From Streptomyces odontomachi (GTDB lineage: Bacteria > Actinomycetota > Actinomycetes > Streptomycetales > Streptomycetaceae), in the NCBI RefSeq assembly GCF_024435355.1, contig NZ_JAMJWG010000007.1, positions 297,943 to 361,942 of the forward strand: 64,000 bases of DNA, in the 5' to 3' direction. This document shows positions 51,427-59,991 of the stretch, piece after piece. Positions within the stretch are counted from its first letter, which is position 1, and each line of letters begins with the position of its first letter. Under the pieces are notes generated by a model that was not told the DNA's origin, ran no database searches, and worked only from the letters and a program-made list of their open reading frames with translations. The translations under genes and the position numbers were made by a program.

Positions 51427-53400
51427 CTAGCCCACGTCAAGCGTGATCGTGCTGCCCTTGGGGGCCTTGTCGCCGCCCTCCACCGACTGGTCCTGGACTT
51501 CGTCGCCGCCGAAGACCCCGCCGAGCAGACCGCGGTCGATCTCGACCTTGAACCCGGCGTCGGTCAGCTCCTGCTTGGCGTCGTCCACCTTCTCGCCGGT
51601 GACGTCCGGGACCTCGACCATCTCGGGGCCCTTGGAGATCGTCAGCGTGACGGTGTCCCCCTCGGCCACCCGGGTGTCCTTGCCGGGCGACTGCGTGGCC
51701 ACCTTGCCATCGTCGACGTCGGAATTCACTCGATGGGTGGACACCTTGACCTTGAGTCCGGCGTCCTCCAGGTCGCTCCTGGCGTCCGCCACGGACTCGC
51801 CGCCGACGTCGGGAACGTCCACCGGCTTGCCCCGGCTGACCGTGATCCGCACGGCGGAGCCGGCGTTGCGCACCGTGCCGGCGGCCGGGTCGGTGCGGAT
51901 CACGGCGCCCCGCGCGACGGAGTCGCTGAACGCCTTGGTGACCATGCCCGGGGTCAGGCCCCTGGCCTCCAGCTGCGCCTTCGCCTGGTTCAGCGGCACA
52001 TCTTGCAGGTCGGGCACGTGGACGGTGTGCGGGCCCCGCGAGATCGTCAGGTCCACCGTGTCGTGCCGGCGGATCCGGGACCCGGCCTTGGGGTCCGTGG
52101 ACATCACGGTGCCGCGCTTGTAGGTGTCGCTGTACTGCTGCTTGACGCTCCCGAGCTCGAGATCGGCGTCGGTCAGCCGCTGCTTCGCCTGCGCCTCGGT
52201 CTTCGTCAGCAGCTGCGGCACCCGGGTGAACTGGCCCGAGTTGATGTACCAGACCCCCACTCCCAGGCCGAGGGCCGCAAGCACCGCGACGATCACCACC
52301 AGGGTGCCCCGCCGGGGGCGCCGCACACCGCGCCGCCGTGGCTCGGGCGGCTCGGGCGGCGGGACCTCCAGGCGGCTGGTCCGGTGCAGGGCGGCATCCG
52401 GGTCGTCGTCGCCGGCACCGCCGTGCCGTGCCCGGGAGGCCGCGGTGCCCGCCGCGATGGCGGCAGCGGCCGCGCGCGGGATGACGCTGGTGCGGTCCTC
52501 GGCGTTGTCGTGCTCCGTCGCACGGGCGCCGGGCGGCACCGCGTCCAGCTGTGCGGCGGTGAGCCCCGCACGGGCCCGGCGGACGTCGGCGAGCAGGGCG
52601 ACCGCGTCCTGCGGGCGCGCCCCGGCCGTCCGGGAAGCGGCGGACGCCACCAGCGCGTCCAGCTCGGCCGGCAGCCCCGGGACGGAGTCCGACGGGGCCG
52701 GCACGTCGGCGTGCAGATGCTGGTAGAGCACCTGCGCGGGTGAATCACCGGAGTGCGGCTTGCCGCCGGTGAGCATCTCGTACAGCACGACGCCGCACGC
52801 GTAGACGTCCACGCGCGGATCGGCCGTGCCGTGCTCGATCTGCTCCGGGGCGAGGTACGAGACGGTGCCGAGCACGGCGCCCGTGGTGCTGGTCACCGTG
52901 TCCACGGCGCGCACCAGGCCGAAGTCCGCCACCTTGACGCGGCCGTCATCCCCTATGAGGACGTTCTCCGGCTTCATGTCGCGGTGCACGAATCCCGCGC
53001 GGTGCGCGGCGCCCAGCGCGGCGAGCACCGGTTCCAGGATGTCCAGCGCGGCCCTCGGCCGCAGCGCCCCGCGTTCGCGCAGCACGTCGCGCAGGGTGCA
53101 GCCCGGTACGTACTCCATCGCCAGATACACGTACGGGCCGTCGGTGCCCTGGTCGTAGACGCCGACCACATTGGGGTGGGAGAGCCGGGCCACGGACTTG
53201 GCCTCGCGGATGAAGCGCTCGACGAACGAGGCGTCGGCGGCGAGTGCGGGATGCATCACCTTGAGCGCGAGCACCCGATCGAGACGGGTGTCCACGGCCC
53301 GGTAGACCGTGGCCATGCCACCCGTCGCGATCAGCGCGTCGATGCGGTACCGGTCGTCGAGCACCTGCCCGATCAGCGGGTCCGAGAGGGTCGTGTCCAC
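51427..53400 (-). CDS. PASTA-domain Ser/Thr protein kinase (PknB-like)
   Basis: This membrane kinase has 657 residues. The kinase domain (about 15-280) shows ATGGMATVYRAVD, LALKVMHP, HRDMKPENVLIGDDG, DFGLV and GTVSYLAPEQI. A juxtamembrane linker precedes one membrane helix (about 365-385, LVVIVAVLAALGLGVGVWYI). Four extracellular PASTA repeats (about 395-657) each have VPDL/VPDV and DP or SPG turns, ending in GSTITLDVG. PASTA kinases sense muropeptides and regulate wall growth. I recall a similar gene (pkaF) at this place in S. coelicolor. A TACACT -10 box at 53413-53408 puts the transcript start on GTG 53400, so a leaderless start is preferred. Confidence 0.93.
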   Translation of the reverse strand: MDTTLSDPLIGQVLDDRYRIDALIATGGMATVYRAVDTRLDRVLALKVMHPALAADASFVERFIREAKSVARLSHPNVVGVYDQGTDGPYVYLAMEYVPGCTLRDVLRERGALRPRAALDILEPVLAALGAAHRAGFVHRDMKPENVLIGDDGRVKVADFGLVRAVDTVTSTTGAVLGTVSYLAPEQIEHGTADPRVDVYACGVVLYEMLTGGKPHSGDSPAQVLYQHLHADVPAPSDSVPGLPAELDALVASAASRTAGARPQDAVALLADVRRARAGLTAAQLDAVPPGARATEHDNAEDRTSVIPRAAAAAIAAGTAASRARHGGAGDDDPDAALHRTSRLEVPPPEPPEPRRRGVRRPRRGTLVVIVAVLAALGLGVGVWYINSGQFTRVPQLLTKTEAQAKQRLTDADLELGSVKQQYSDTYKRGTVMSTDPKAGSRIRRHDTVDLTISRGPHTVHVPDLQDVPLNQAKAQLEARGLTPGMVTKAFSDSVARGAVIRTDPAAGTVRNAGSAVRITVSRGKPVDVPDVGGESVADARSDLEDAGLKVKVSTHRVNSDVDDGKVATQSPGKDTRVAEGDTVTLTISKGPEMVEVPDVTGEKVDDAKQELTDAGFKVEIDRGLLGGVFGGDEVQDQSVEGGDKAPKGSTITLDVG

Positions 53401-53515
53401 GTTGGCGAGTGTACGAGCCACCGCGGACAGCTCCGTCCACCCGGATGGCCCCGGTGCGGTACTGCAGCCGTCCTGTGACCCGTGGTCACGGGCCAGTGCC
53501 CGGCCCGCACCGTCG

Positions 53516-54310
53516 TCAGAACGCGGGCCGTTCGGGATCCAGCCGGGCGAGGCCCTCCGAGGGGGACGACGCCTCGGCGAAGTGCCGCCGCGGAATGCGG
53601 CCCGCCCGGTACGCCAGCCGGCCCCCGGCCACCGCACACCGCATCGCCTCGGCCATCAGCACCGGCTCACGGGCCCGGGTGACCGCCGACGCCAGCATCA
53701 CCCCGGCGCAGCCGAGCTCCATCGCGAGGGCCGCGTCGGATGCCGTCCCCGCCCCCGCGTCCAGGATCACCGGAACCCGGGACTGCTCCACGATCAACTG
53801 GAAGTTGTGCGGGTTGCGGATGCCGAGACCCGAGCCGATCGGCGAGCCCAGCGGCATCACCGCGGCGCAGCCCACGTCCTGGAGCCGGCGCGCCAGCACC
53901 GGATCGTCGTTGGTGTACGGCAGGACCGTGAACCCGTCGTCGACGAGGACCTCCGCGGCGTCCAGCAGCTCGACGGGGTCGGGCAGCAGGGTGCGCTCGT
54001 CGGCGATGACCTCCAGCTTGATCAGGTCGGTGCCGAGTGCCTCGCGTGCGAGGCGTGCGGTGAGCACGGCCTCGCCCGCCGTGTAGCAGCCCGCCGTGTT
54101 CGGCAGTGCCCGGATGCCGAGCCGTCCGAGGACGGACAGCACCGAACCCTGCACGCCCGGATCGAGCCGTCGCATCGCGACCGTCGTCAGCTCCGTGCCG
54201 GAGGCGACCAGGGACCGCTCCAGCACGTCCAGGCTGGGGGCACCCCCGGTGCCCATGATCAGGCGGGAGGCGAAGGTCAGGCCGCCGAGCTCGAAGACGT
54301 CGTCTGCCAT
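53516..54310 (-). CDS. thiG: Thiazole synthase
   Basis: This enzyme forms the thiamine thiazole ring from deoxyxylulose 5-phosphate, dehydroglycine and ThiS-thiocarboxylate. It has 264 residues in a TIM barrel. LTFASRLIMGTGGA opens it. LIKLEVIADERTLLPDPVEL carries the Schiff-base Lys, and VLPYTNDDPVLARRL, GCAAVMPLGSPIGSGLGI and VILDAGAGTASDAALAMELGC follow. It is the last gene of thiO-thiS-thiG, starting 5 bp after the thiS stop. Confidence 0.96.
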   Translation of the reverse strand: MADDVFELGGLTFASRLIMGTGGAPSLDVLERSLVASGTELTTVAMRRLDPGVQGSVLSVLGRLGIRALPNTAGCYTAGEAVLTARLAREALGTDLIKLEVIADERTLLPDPVELLDAAEVLVDDGFTVLPYTNDDPVLARRLQDVGCAAVMPLGSPIGSGLGIRNPHNFQLIVEQSRVPVILDAGAGTASDAALAMELGCAGVMLASAVTRAREPVLMAEAMRCAVAGGRLAYRAGRIPRRHFAEASSPSEGLARLDPERPAF

Positions 54311-54315
54311 GGCGT

Positions 54316-54588
54316 TCAGCCTCCCTGCACGGCGGTCAGGACCTCGACCCGGTCACCGTCGCGCAACGCCGTGGTCGGCCACTGCGCGCGGGGGACGACG
54401 GTCTCGTTGACGGCGGCGGCGACCCCGGAGGGCGCGGTGGTGAACACGGCGACCAGCGCGTCGAGCGTCGTCCCCGCAGCGACCTCGCGCGCCGCGCCGT
54501 TCACGACGACGGACAGGGGAGCGGACGGGGAAGCGGGCGGGGGAGCGGACGGGGATGAGGAGGATGAACGTGCGGTCGCCTTGGTCAT
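54316..54588 (-). CDS. thiS: Sulfur carrier protein ThiS
   Basis: This ubiquitin-like sulfur carrier has 90 residues, ending in the essential Gly-Gly (VLTAVQGG) that becomes a thiocarboxylate. An unusual Ser/Pro/Ala-rich extension of about 24 residues precedes the fold (LSVVVNGAAREV, TTLDALVAVF, AAAVNETVVPRAQW), making it longer than the usual 65-67. ATG 54588 overlaps the thiO stop (ATGA). An internal start near residue 25 is possible, though I see no second ribosome site. Confidence 0.93.
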   Translation of the reverse strand: MTKATARSSSSSPSAPPPASPSAPLSVVVNGAAREVAAGTTLDALVAVFTTAPSGVAAAVNETVVPRAQWPTTALRDGDRVEVLTAVQGG

Positions 54589-55961
54589 GTGTGGTGCTCC
54601 GTCTGCACGGTCGGTCGTTCTGTGGTGCCCGGCAGCCGCTCCGGTGCGGCCTCGAAGCGGCGTGACGTGAAGGCGCGGGCGTCGTCCGGGAGCTCACCGC
54701 TGGTCAGCACCCGCGCCATGACGTCCCCGGTGACCGGGGTGAGCAGCACCCCGTTGCGGTGGTGGCCGGTGGCCAGCAGCAGTCCCGGGAGGGCGGTCGG
54801 GCCGAGGAGGGGGGCGTTGTCCGGGGAGCCGGGGCGCAGGCCGGCGCAGGTCTCGGTGAGCGGCAGCTCGGTGATCCCCGGCACCAGCTCGTGGGCGTCC
54901 CGCAGCAGCTCGTAGACGCCGCCCGCGGTCACCGTCGTGTCCCAGCCCAGCTCCTCGCTGGTCGCGCCCACCACCAGCTCACCGCTGAGCCGCGGCACCA
55001 GGTAGACGTGCTGACCGCGCACCACGGCGCGCACGGTGCGGTTCAGGAACGGGGCGTGCGAGGCGGGCACGGTGAGCCGCAGCACCTGTCCCTTGACGGG
55101 CCGTACCGGCGGCAGCACGGCGTCCGGGACGCCCGCGAGTCGCCCGCTGTGGCTGCCGCCTGCGAGCACCACCTGCCCGGCGGTGAGGTGTGTGCCGTCG
55201 TCGAGGACGACACCCGTGGCCCGGTCCCGCAGCACCGTCAGGCGCTGCGCCCAGTGCCGGTGGAAGTCCACCCCGGACCGTTCGCAGGCGGTGCGCAGGG
55301 CGGCGGCGAGCCGGCGCGGGTCGATCTGGTGGTCGCCCGCCACCATCAGTCCGCCGCGCACGCCCGGCGCCAGCATCGGATCGAGACGGCGGCACTCGCG
55401 GCCGGTGAGCCACTGGGCCGCCAGGCCGCACTCGCGCTGGAAGGCATGCAACTCGCGCAGATGGGCCCGGTCGTCGGAGTCCAGCGCGACGGCGAGCGTC
55501 CCGCACTCCCGGTAGCCGAGGTCCGGTTCGCCGGAGGCCTCGGTGAGTTCCGTCACGAAGTCGGGGTAGCGCCGGGCGGATGCCAGATTCAGGCCGAGCA
55601 GGGTCTGCTCGCCGTAGTGCAGTTCCGTGACGGGGGCCAGCATGCCCGCGGCGACGCGAGCCGCCCCGCCGCCGGGCGCCGGGTCCACGACCGCGGTACG
55701 CAGCCCGTGCAGCGCCGCCCGCCAGGCCGTGACGAGACCGATGATGCCGCCGCCGACGACGAGGACGTCGGGTGCGCCGTGTCGCGGCGCGCTGTCGGGG
55801 GGCGCCGCGGGCGCCGTGTCGCGCGTCCGGTCCGCATCGGGTGCGCCGCTCGCCTCGGCCCGTCCGTCCGTAAGGGGTGCGCCGGTCGCGCCCGGCGATC
55901 GCTCCGTGGGACGCGGTCCGTCCGCGTCCGGTACGTCATGACGTGGTCGCATGGTCGTCAA
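54585..55961 (-). CDS. thiO: Glycine oxidase
   Basis: This FAD-dependent amine oxidase converts glycine to the imine (dehydroglycine) used by ThiG. The fold is visible from DVLVVGGGIIGLVTAWRAALHGL (FAD dinucleotide site), GGGAARVAAGMLAPVTELHYGE, GYRECGTLAVALD, QVVLAGGSHSGRL and GLRPGSPDNAPLLGPTALPGL to ATGHHRNGVLLTPVTGD. A 65-residue low-complexity N-terminal extension (Ala, Pro, Asp, Arg) precedes it. The start is TTG 55961 with GGGAGGG at 3-5 nt, or ATG 55952. An internal start after the extension is possible. It is the first gene behind the TPP riboswitch. Confidence 0.93.
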   Translation of the reverse strand: MTTMRPRHDVPDADGPRPTERSPGATGAPLTDGRAEASGAPDADRTRDTAPAAPPDSAPRHGAPDVLVVGGGIIGLVTAWRAALHGLRTAVVDPAPGGGAARVAAGMLAPVTELHYGEQTLLGLNLASARRYPDFVTELTEASGEPDLGYRECGTLAVALDSDDRAHLRELHAFQRECGLAAQWLTGRECRRLDPMLAPGVRGGLMVAGDHQIDPRRLAAALRTACERSGVDFHRHWAQRLTVLRDRATGVVLDDGTHLTAGQVVLAGGSHSGRLAGVPDAVLPPVRPVKGQVLRLTVPASHAPFLNRTVRAVVRGQHVYLVPRLSGELVVGATSEELGWDTTVTAGGVYELLRDAHELVPGITELPLTETCAGLRPGSPDNAPLLGPTALPGLLLATGHHRNGVLLTPVTGDVMARVLTSGELPDDARAFTSRRFEAAPERLPGTTERPTVQTEHHT

Positions 55962-55969
55962 GACCCTCC

Positions 55970-56055
55970 CTTCGCCGGCATGACCCGGATCAGGTTCGTA
56001 CGGTCGGAGGCCGCCGCAGCCTCCCTCTCAGCCCGGTGCGCCCGGGCTCCCGCGA
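55970..56055 (-). promoter_or_regulatory. TPP riboswitch (THI element)
   Basis: Read on the minus strand, GCGGGAGCCCGGGCGC begins the element. GGGCTGAGAGGGAGGCT is the pyrimidine-sensing core, and GAACCTGATCCGGGTCATGC with CGGCGAAGGGAGGG closes it and includes the thiO ribosome site. Thiamine pyrophosphate binding would hide the ribosome site and repress thiO-thiS-thiG. Confidence 0.95.
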
Positions 56056-56221
56056 GTTCTTTACCGACGCCACCCTAGCTCGGCCGCCGGGCCGCCAGTA
56101 AGGGGAGCCGCCGCCCTGCGCGGCCCGCGCGGACGGCGGGGTGGCCGGGGTCACGACCGCGGAGGCTGACTGACGGAAAGTCACCTGACTATGGTGATCA
56201 GTCGATTGCCACTGGCCTTAC

Positions 56222-56258
56222 GTACTGCCATCAGCGGTTTTGTCACTGATGGCAGTAC
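56222..56258 (-). terminator. Hairpin after the integrase gene
   Basis: GTACTGCCATCAG (56222-56234) and CTGATGGCAGTAC (56246-56258) form a perfect 13-bp stem with an 11-nt loop directly after the integrase stop. It could also be an integrase arm or core site, since it is close to the expected element end. Confidence 0.65.
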
Positions 56259-56261
56259 CAC

Positions 56262-57527
56262 TCAGGCAGCCTGGGCCGTCCCTGGGCCGTCTTGCGCTTC
56301 CCGGGCGGCTTCGTACATGTCGTCCACGGCCTTGCGGGTGCGGCTTTCACTGCTCGGCATGAGGTGCGTGTAGACCTTCAGCGTGAACCCTGGGTCGCTG
56401 TGCCCGAGGTACTGACTCAGGGCCTTGATGTTCTCCCCAGCGTCCAGGAGCACCGAGGCGTAGAAGTGCCTCAGCGCGTGCATGCCGTCTTCGCGGGACG
56501 CCTTGGCTCGCTTCCCCCGCTCGGGTTCGGGGAGGACGCCCGCAGCCACAAGGGCAGGCTTCCAGACGCTGAGGTTGAAGGCGTTCCGGTGCAGCGCCGA
56601 ACCATCCGCATTGGTGAAGATCAGCTTCTTGGTCACCGGGGGACCGTCTGGAGTGCGCCACGGCAGGGTGACGTCCACGGCCGGGAAGCGCTCCAGATGA
56701 GCAGCGAGGACGCGGCCAACCTCCTTTGGCAGAGGTACGTCACGAACCTTCCCGCCCTTCGGCGGGGCGAAGACGAGATGCTTGTTGATCGGCTTCACCT
56801 GGTAACCCACGTGCAGCCAGCCCGTGAGGAAGTCCACCTCGTCGAGCGGTAGACCGAAGATCTCACCTTGCCGTAGTCCGCAGCCGCCACCCACGTCGCT
56901 CGTCGCCTGGAAGCGCTGCGGGAGTTCCTCGCGTACGGCGAACACGCGGTCAGCCGTCCACGGTCGTACGCGGCCGGCAGCAGGCTTCGGGGCCCGGACC
57001 GATCCGGCGCGACACGGGTTCCTCGCAATGAGCCGGTCGTCCGCGGCGGCCCTGAAGACGGATGAGACGGTGCTGAAGATGCCCCGCCGGTACGAGGTGG
57101 ACAGTCCAGCCGATTCCAAGGCGCGGGACCACTCCCGGATGTGCTCCGGGTGGAACGAGCCGAGCGGCCGGGAACCGATGTACGGGAAGGTGTGCAGGCG
57201 GAGGCGCGTCCCGATGACCGTCCGGGTGGCCACGTCCGTGGTCTGGGCTGCGGCCCAGCGTTCCGCGTACTGCTGGAAGGTGGTCCGGCTGGCGCGTGGG
57301 TCTACGTACTGGCCGCGGGACATGTCGGCTTCGATGTTGGTGAGCCACTTCTCCGCGACACGCTTCTGTCCGTCGGGGAAACTCTTGGACTTCTCTGTGC
57401 CATCAGGCGCGACGTAGCGGGCACGGTAGCGGCGGCCGGTGCCATAGCGGTCGGTCTTCACGCGGACGTCCTTGCCGTCGGCGTCGGGTTCGGTCTTGTA
57501 CCAGCGGTCTTGGATGTGGCCAGCCAT
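56262..57527 (-). CDS. Tyrosine recombinase (integrase)
   Basis: This site-specific recombinase of the phage-integrase family has 421 residues. The N-terminal part has an Arm-type/SAM-like segment (RYRARYVAPDGTEKSKSF) and a core-binding domain (about 80-180). The catalytic residues are visible: Arg219 in GLRQGEIFGL, His350 and Arg353 in HALRHFYASVLLDAG, His376 in YLGHSDPGFT, and the nucleophile Tyr386 in VYTHLM. ATG 57527 begins MAGHIQDRWYK. It is encoded at the left end, pointing outward, as in pSAM2-like elements. Confidence 0.95.
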   Translation of the reverse strand: MAGHIQDRWYKTEPDADGKDVRVKTDRYGTGRRYRARYVAPDGTEKSKSFPDGQKRVAEKWLTNIEADMSRGQYVDPRASRTTFQQYAERWAAAQTTDVATRTVIGTRLRLHTFPYIGSRPLGSFHPEHIREWSRALESAGLSTSYRRGIFSTVSSVFRAAADDRLIARNPCRAGSVRAPKPAAGRVRPWTADRVFAVREELPQRFQATSDVGGGCGLRQGEIFGLPLDEVDFLTGWLHVGYQVKPINKHLVFAPPKGGKVRDVPLPKEVGRVLAAHLERFPAVDVTLPWRTPDGPPVTKKLIFTNADGSALHRNAFNLSVWKPALVAAGVLPEPERGKRAKASREDGMHALRHFYASVLLDAGENIKALSQYLGHSDPGFTLKVYTHLMPSSESRTRKAVDDMYEAAREAQDGPGTAQAA

Positions 57528-58078
57528 GGGCTGTGTCCCTTCCTGGGAGGGTTTTCGTGCGTGTGGCTGAGACCCTGAAACCCGATATCGGCGCAGGTCA
57601 GGCAGGTCTCTGGGGTGACATCAGGGGCGAAACCGGTTTCGGGCCGAGGCGAAACCGGGACGGGCCTGTCCACCGGGCGGCGGGGCGCTGTCGGTCCGCG
57701 GCGTTCAGGCGGCTTCCTTCGCGGCGGCAGCCGGGAGAAGGGGCCTGTAGAGGCTGGGGGCGCCGGGTGGGCTGACCCCCTCTACCCCCATTACTTCGCA
57801 GGTCAGACCCCTTTACCCACCCCCTCTACCGGGGTAAAGGGGTCCCTCTACCTCGGGGGTGGGTGCGGGCGTGCCGGCGCGGGGTCGTGGGCGGTCGGCG
57901 GATGTGGTGCGGGTAGGGGGACCCCCTTTACCCGGCTGCCGCGCGCCCGCCGCGCGGAGTCTCTGGGCAGCCGCGCGCATCCGCGCGGCTGCCGCGCGGT
58001 TGGGATCGGGTGCCGCGCGCCGCGCGGCAGGATCCGCGCGCTTGCCGCGCGCCGCGCGGGTGCAGCGCGCGGCTGGCG
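57528..58078. other. Repeat-rich noncoding gap between xis and int
   Basis: About 550 bp hold no convincing gene but much structure. The part 57770-57935 has CCCCCTCTACC and CCCCTTTACCC words in both directions. The part 57945-58075 is built of GCCGCGCG/CGCGCGGC words. GAAACCGG repeats occur near 57625-57660. A promoter for int is expected near 57540-57600. Confidence 0.6.
57806..57844. repeat. Inverted repeat GACCCCTTTACCC
   Basis: GACCCCTTTACCC (57806-57818) and GGGTAAAGGGGTC (57832-57844) are exact inverses around ACCCCCTCTACCG. Further half-copies lie at 57777-57787, 57844-57854 and about 57919-57932. The set resembles binding sites for a dimeric protein. Confidence 0.7.
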
Positions 58079-58366
58079 TCAGGCTGCGTCGGTGTCCGTC
58101 TTGTTGTGGGTGACCCAGGCGTGGACGTCGGCGGGGTCGTAGCGCAGGTGTTTACCGATGCGGATGCCGGGTGGGCCGGTGCGCTTGCGGCGCCAGGCGT
58201 AGACGGTCTCGACGCTTTCGAGTTGGAAGATTCCCACGAGGTCTTCGGGGGTGAGGTAGCGGTCAGGCAGGCTGCCGCGCAGGGTGGCGCGCGGGTCCGT
58301 TTCGGGTACGTGGGTACGCGTTTCAGGTACGCCGTGCCGTGTTTCGGGTACGCGGCGGCTGGTCAT
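58079..58366 (-). CDS. Excisionase-like helix-turn-helix protein
   Basis: This 95-residue protein ends in a MerR/AlpA-type winged HTH. YLTPEDLVGIFQLESVETVYAWRRK forms the HTH, RTGPPGIRIGKHLRYDPADVHAWV the wing and last helix. This is the usual design of excisionases that bend DNA with the integrase. The N-terminal 28 residues contain three VPET repeats (RVPETRHG, GVPETRTH, HVPETD), which I have not seen in other excisionases. ATG 58366 overlaps the primase stop (ATGA), so it is the last gene of the leftward operon. Confidence 0.85.
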   Translation of the reverse strand: MTSRRVPETRHGVPETRTHVPETDPRATLRGSLPDRYLTPEDLVGIFQLESVETVYAWRRKRTGPPGIRIGKHLRYDPADVHAWVTHNKTDTDAA

Positions 58367-59991
58367 GAGGTCCCCCCGTGGACGGTGGTGCGCTGGCAGG
58401 TGGGATGGGTGAGGTGTCCGGCGGCGGTCAGCGCGCCGTCCATAGGCCCGTGGCAGACGGCGCAGTGCAGCAGGCTGTCCTGAACGGGCTGCCCAGGCGC
58501 CTGGGGCGCAGGGCAAACGGGCGTGTCAGCCTGGCCGGGGACCCACGGTCGGTCAGCGACGCTGCAACCGTGCAGGGCACCCTCTTTGAGGGTGATCCCG
58601 AGATAGGTGGGAATCTGCTTGCCGTCGGCCGCGCGGGGCTTGCTGCGCCGTAGCTGCGGGACGACGGAGAGCAGGTTGCGGCCCATGAGAGCTTTGGTGC
58701 CGGGCTTGACGCCACTGTCCAGAGCCCAGTCACCCCAGGCGGACCACAGATCATCTACCGGCACCGAGCAGTCTGGGCCGGTCTCGCAGCATTCGCGCAC
58801 GAACGCCGACGTGGGGGATGCGGTGTCCTGCATGGTGGTGACCGCTTCCAGCGAGCTGGGCGGCACCGTCAGGCGCCCGGTGTGCACCAGGCGGTCCAGG
58901 CCGTCCAGAGCCCAGTTGAGGATGCCTGGGAGCTCCGCAGTCAGCTTGCCGGTCAGGGCCGGATCCTCCCGCCCGAGCCAGGAGATGGGCGTGTTCAGCA
59001 CAACGAACCGGTTAGCGATGACGCCGCTTGAGTCGCCGAAGTTCGGCAGCTCGTTGGACAGGATCATCAACCGGGTGGGCAGCGGTCCCGTCCAGGGCTG
59101 GCGATACTTGCGGTCCACGTCGATGCTGTCCTCACCGCTGATCGTCAGCAGCCGTTCGACCACCTGGTGCCCGCCCTGAGGGGACAGACGCGCGTCAGCG
59201 ATGACAGCGAGGGATTTGCCGAGCAGCGGGGACAGTCCGAAGTTCGTGGCCAGGCTCGCCAGGGTGGGGCCCGCCGTGTTCCCGTTCCCGACCAGGGAGG
59301 TCAGCACACGGGCGATGGTGCCCTTACCCGACCTCGTGGGCCCGACGATCAGCAGGATCTTTTGCTGATCGGTCCGCCCGGACAGCACGTAGCCGAACCA
59401 CTCCTGAAGAGCCGCGACGGACTGCGGGTCATCGGGCAGCACCTGGTGCAAGAAGGCGCGCCAGACGGGGGCCCGAGCCGCCGGATCGTAGTCGAAGGGG
59501 ACCGAGACCAGGTTGAAGAACTCCGGGGAGAGCGGCAGAAGGGCACGGTCGCGGACCCTGAGTAGCCCGTTGGTGCACGCCACGATGGGGCTGTCACCGC
59601 GCAGGGTTTCGTCACGGGTTTCGTCACGACGCAGCGGGTCACCGGGCGGGCCGATCCATGCCGGCGTGTTGATGCTCGGGGGCAGGTGGGTGACGGCCTG
59701 GATCGCCTGCATGAGGTTGGCGATCTTGGGGATCGTCGGTGCCCAGTCACGGACTTCCAGCTCACCCTTGGGCGTCTGGTGCTCGTAGGTGGCGCACTCC
59801 AGTTGCTTGTAGAGGCTGGCCTGGATCTCTTCCTTGGACAGCTCACGCCATGCCGTGTCTTCCCAGCGCATCCACATGCCGCGCCAATGCCGCAGCGTCA
59901 ACACGCCCTCGTGGTGCCACTGGGGGGCCAGGTGCCGGGCAACGGCCATCGGGTGAGTCGGCGGGGGGAACAAGTCGCTCACGGGGGTCAT
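58363..59991 (-). CDS. P4-type primase/D5-like helicase
   Basis: This 542-residue replication protein resembles the helicase half of phage P4 alpha (D5_N plus SF3 ATPase). The N-terminal D5_N region (about 20-195) contains DDPQSVAALQEWFGYVLSG. The SF3 helicase has Walker A GPTRSGKGT (217-225), the Walker B region SLAVIADARLS, and motif C LMILSNELPNFGDSSGVIANRF. The C-terminal 60 residues carry HCAVCHGPMD and HPTCQRT, a likely zinc knuckle. A clear primase/polymerase domain is not seen, so priming may come from another protein. It overlaps both neighbours by 4 bp. It would replicate the element after excision. Confidence 0.9.
   Translation of the reverse strand: MTPVSDLFPPPTHPMAVARHLAPQWHHEGVLTLRHWRGMWMRWEDTAWRELSKEEIQASLYKQLECATYEHQTPKGELEVRDWAPTIPKIANLMQAIQAVTHLPPSINTPAWIGPPGDPLRRDETRDETLRGDSPIVACTNGLLRVRDRALLPLSPEFFNLVSVPFDYDPAARAPVWRAFLHQVLPDDPQSVAALQEWFGYVLSGRTDQQKILLIVGPTRSGKGTIARVLTSLVGNGNTAGPTLASLATNFGLSPLLGKSLAVIADARLSPQGGHQVVERLLTISGEDSIDVDRKYRQPWTGPLPTRLMILSNELPNFGDSSGVIANRFVVLNTPISWLGREDPALTGKLTAELPGILNWALDGLDRLVHTGRLTVPPSSLEAVTTMQDTASPTSAFVRECCETGPDCSVPVDDLWSAWGDWALDSGVKPGTKALMGRNLLSVVPQLRRSKPRAADGKQIPTYLGITLKEGALHGCSVADRPWVPGQADTPVCPAPQAPGQPVQDSLLHCAVCHGPMDGALTAAGHLTHPTCQRTTVHGGTS

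Noticed and set aside
56056..56260. tRNA gene as integration target next to the integrase
   Set aside because: No cloverleaf or tRNA 3' end is visible on either strand; the hairpin at 56222-56258 is not a tRNA.
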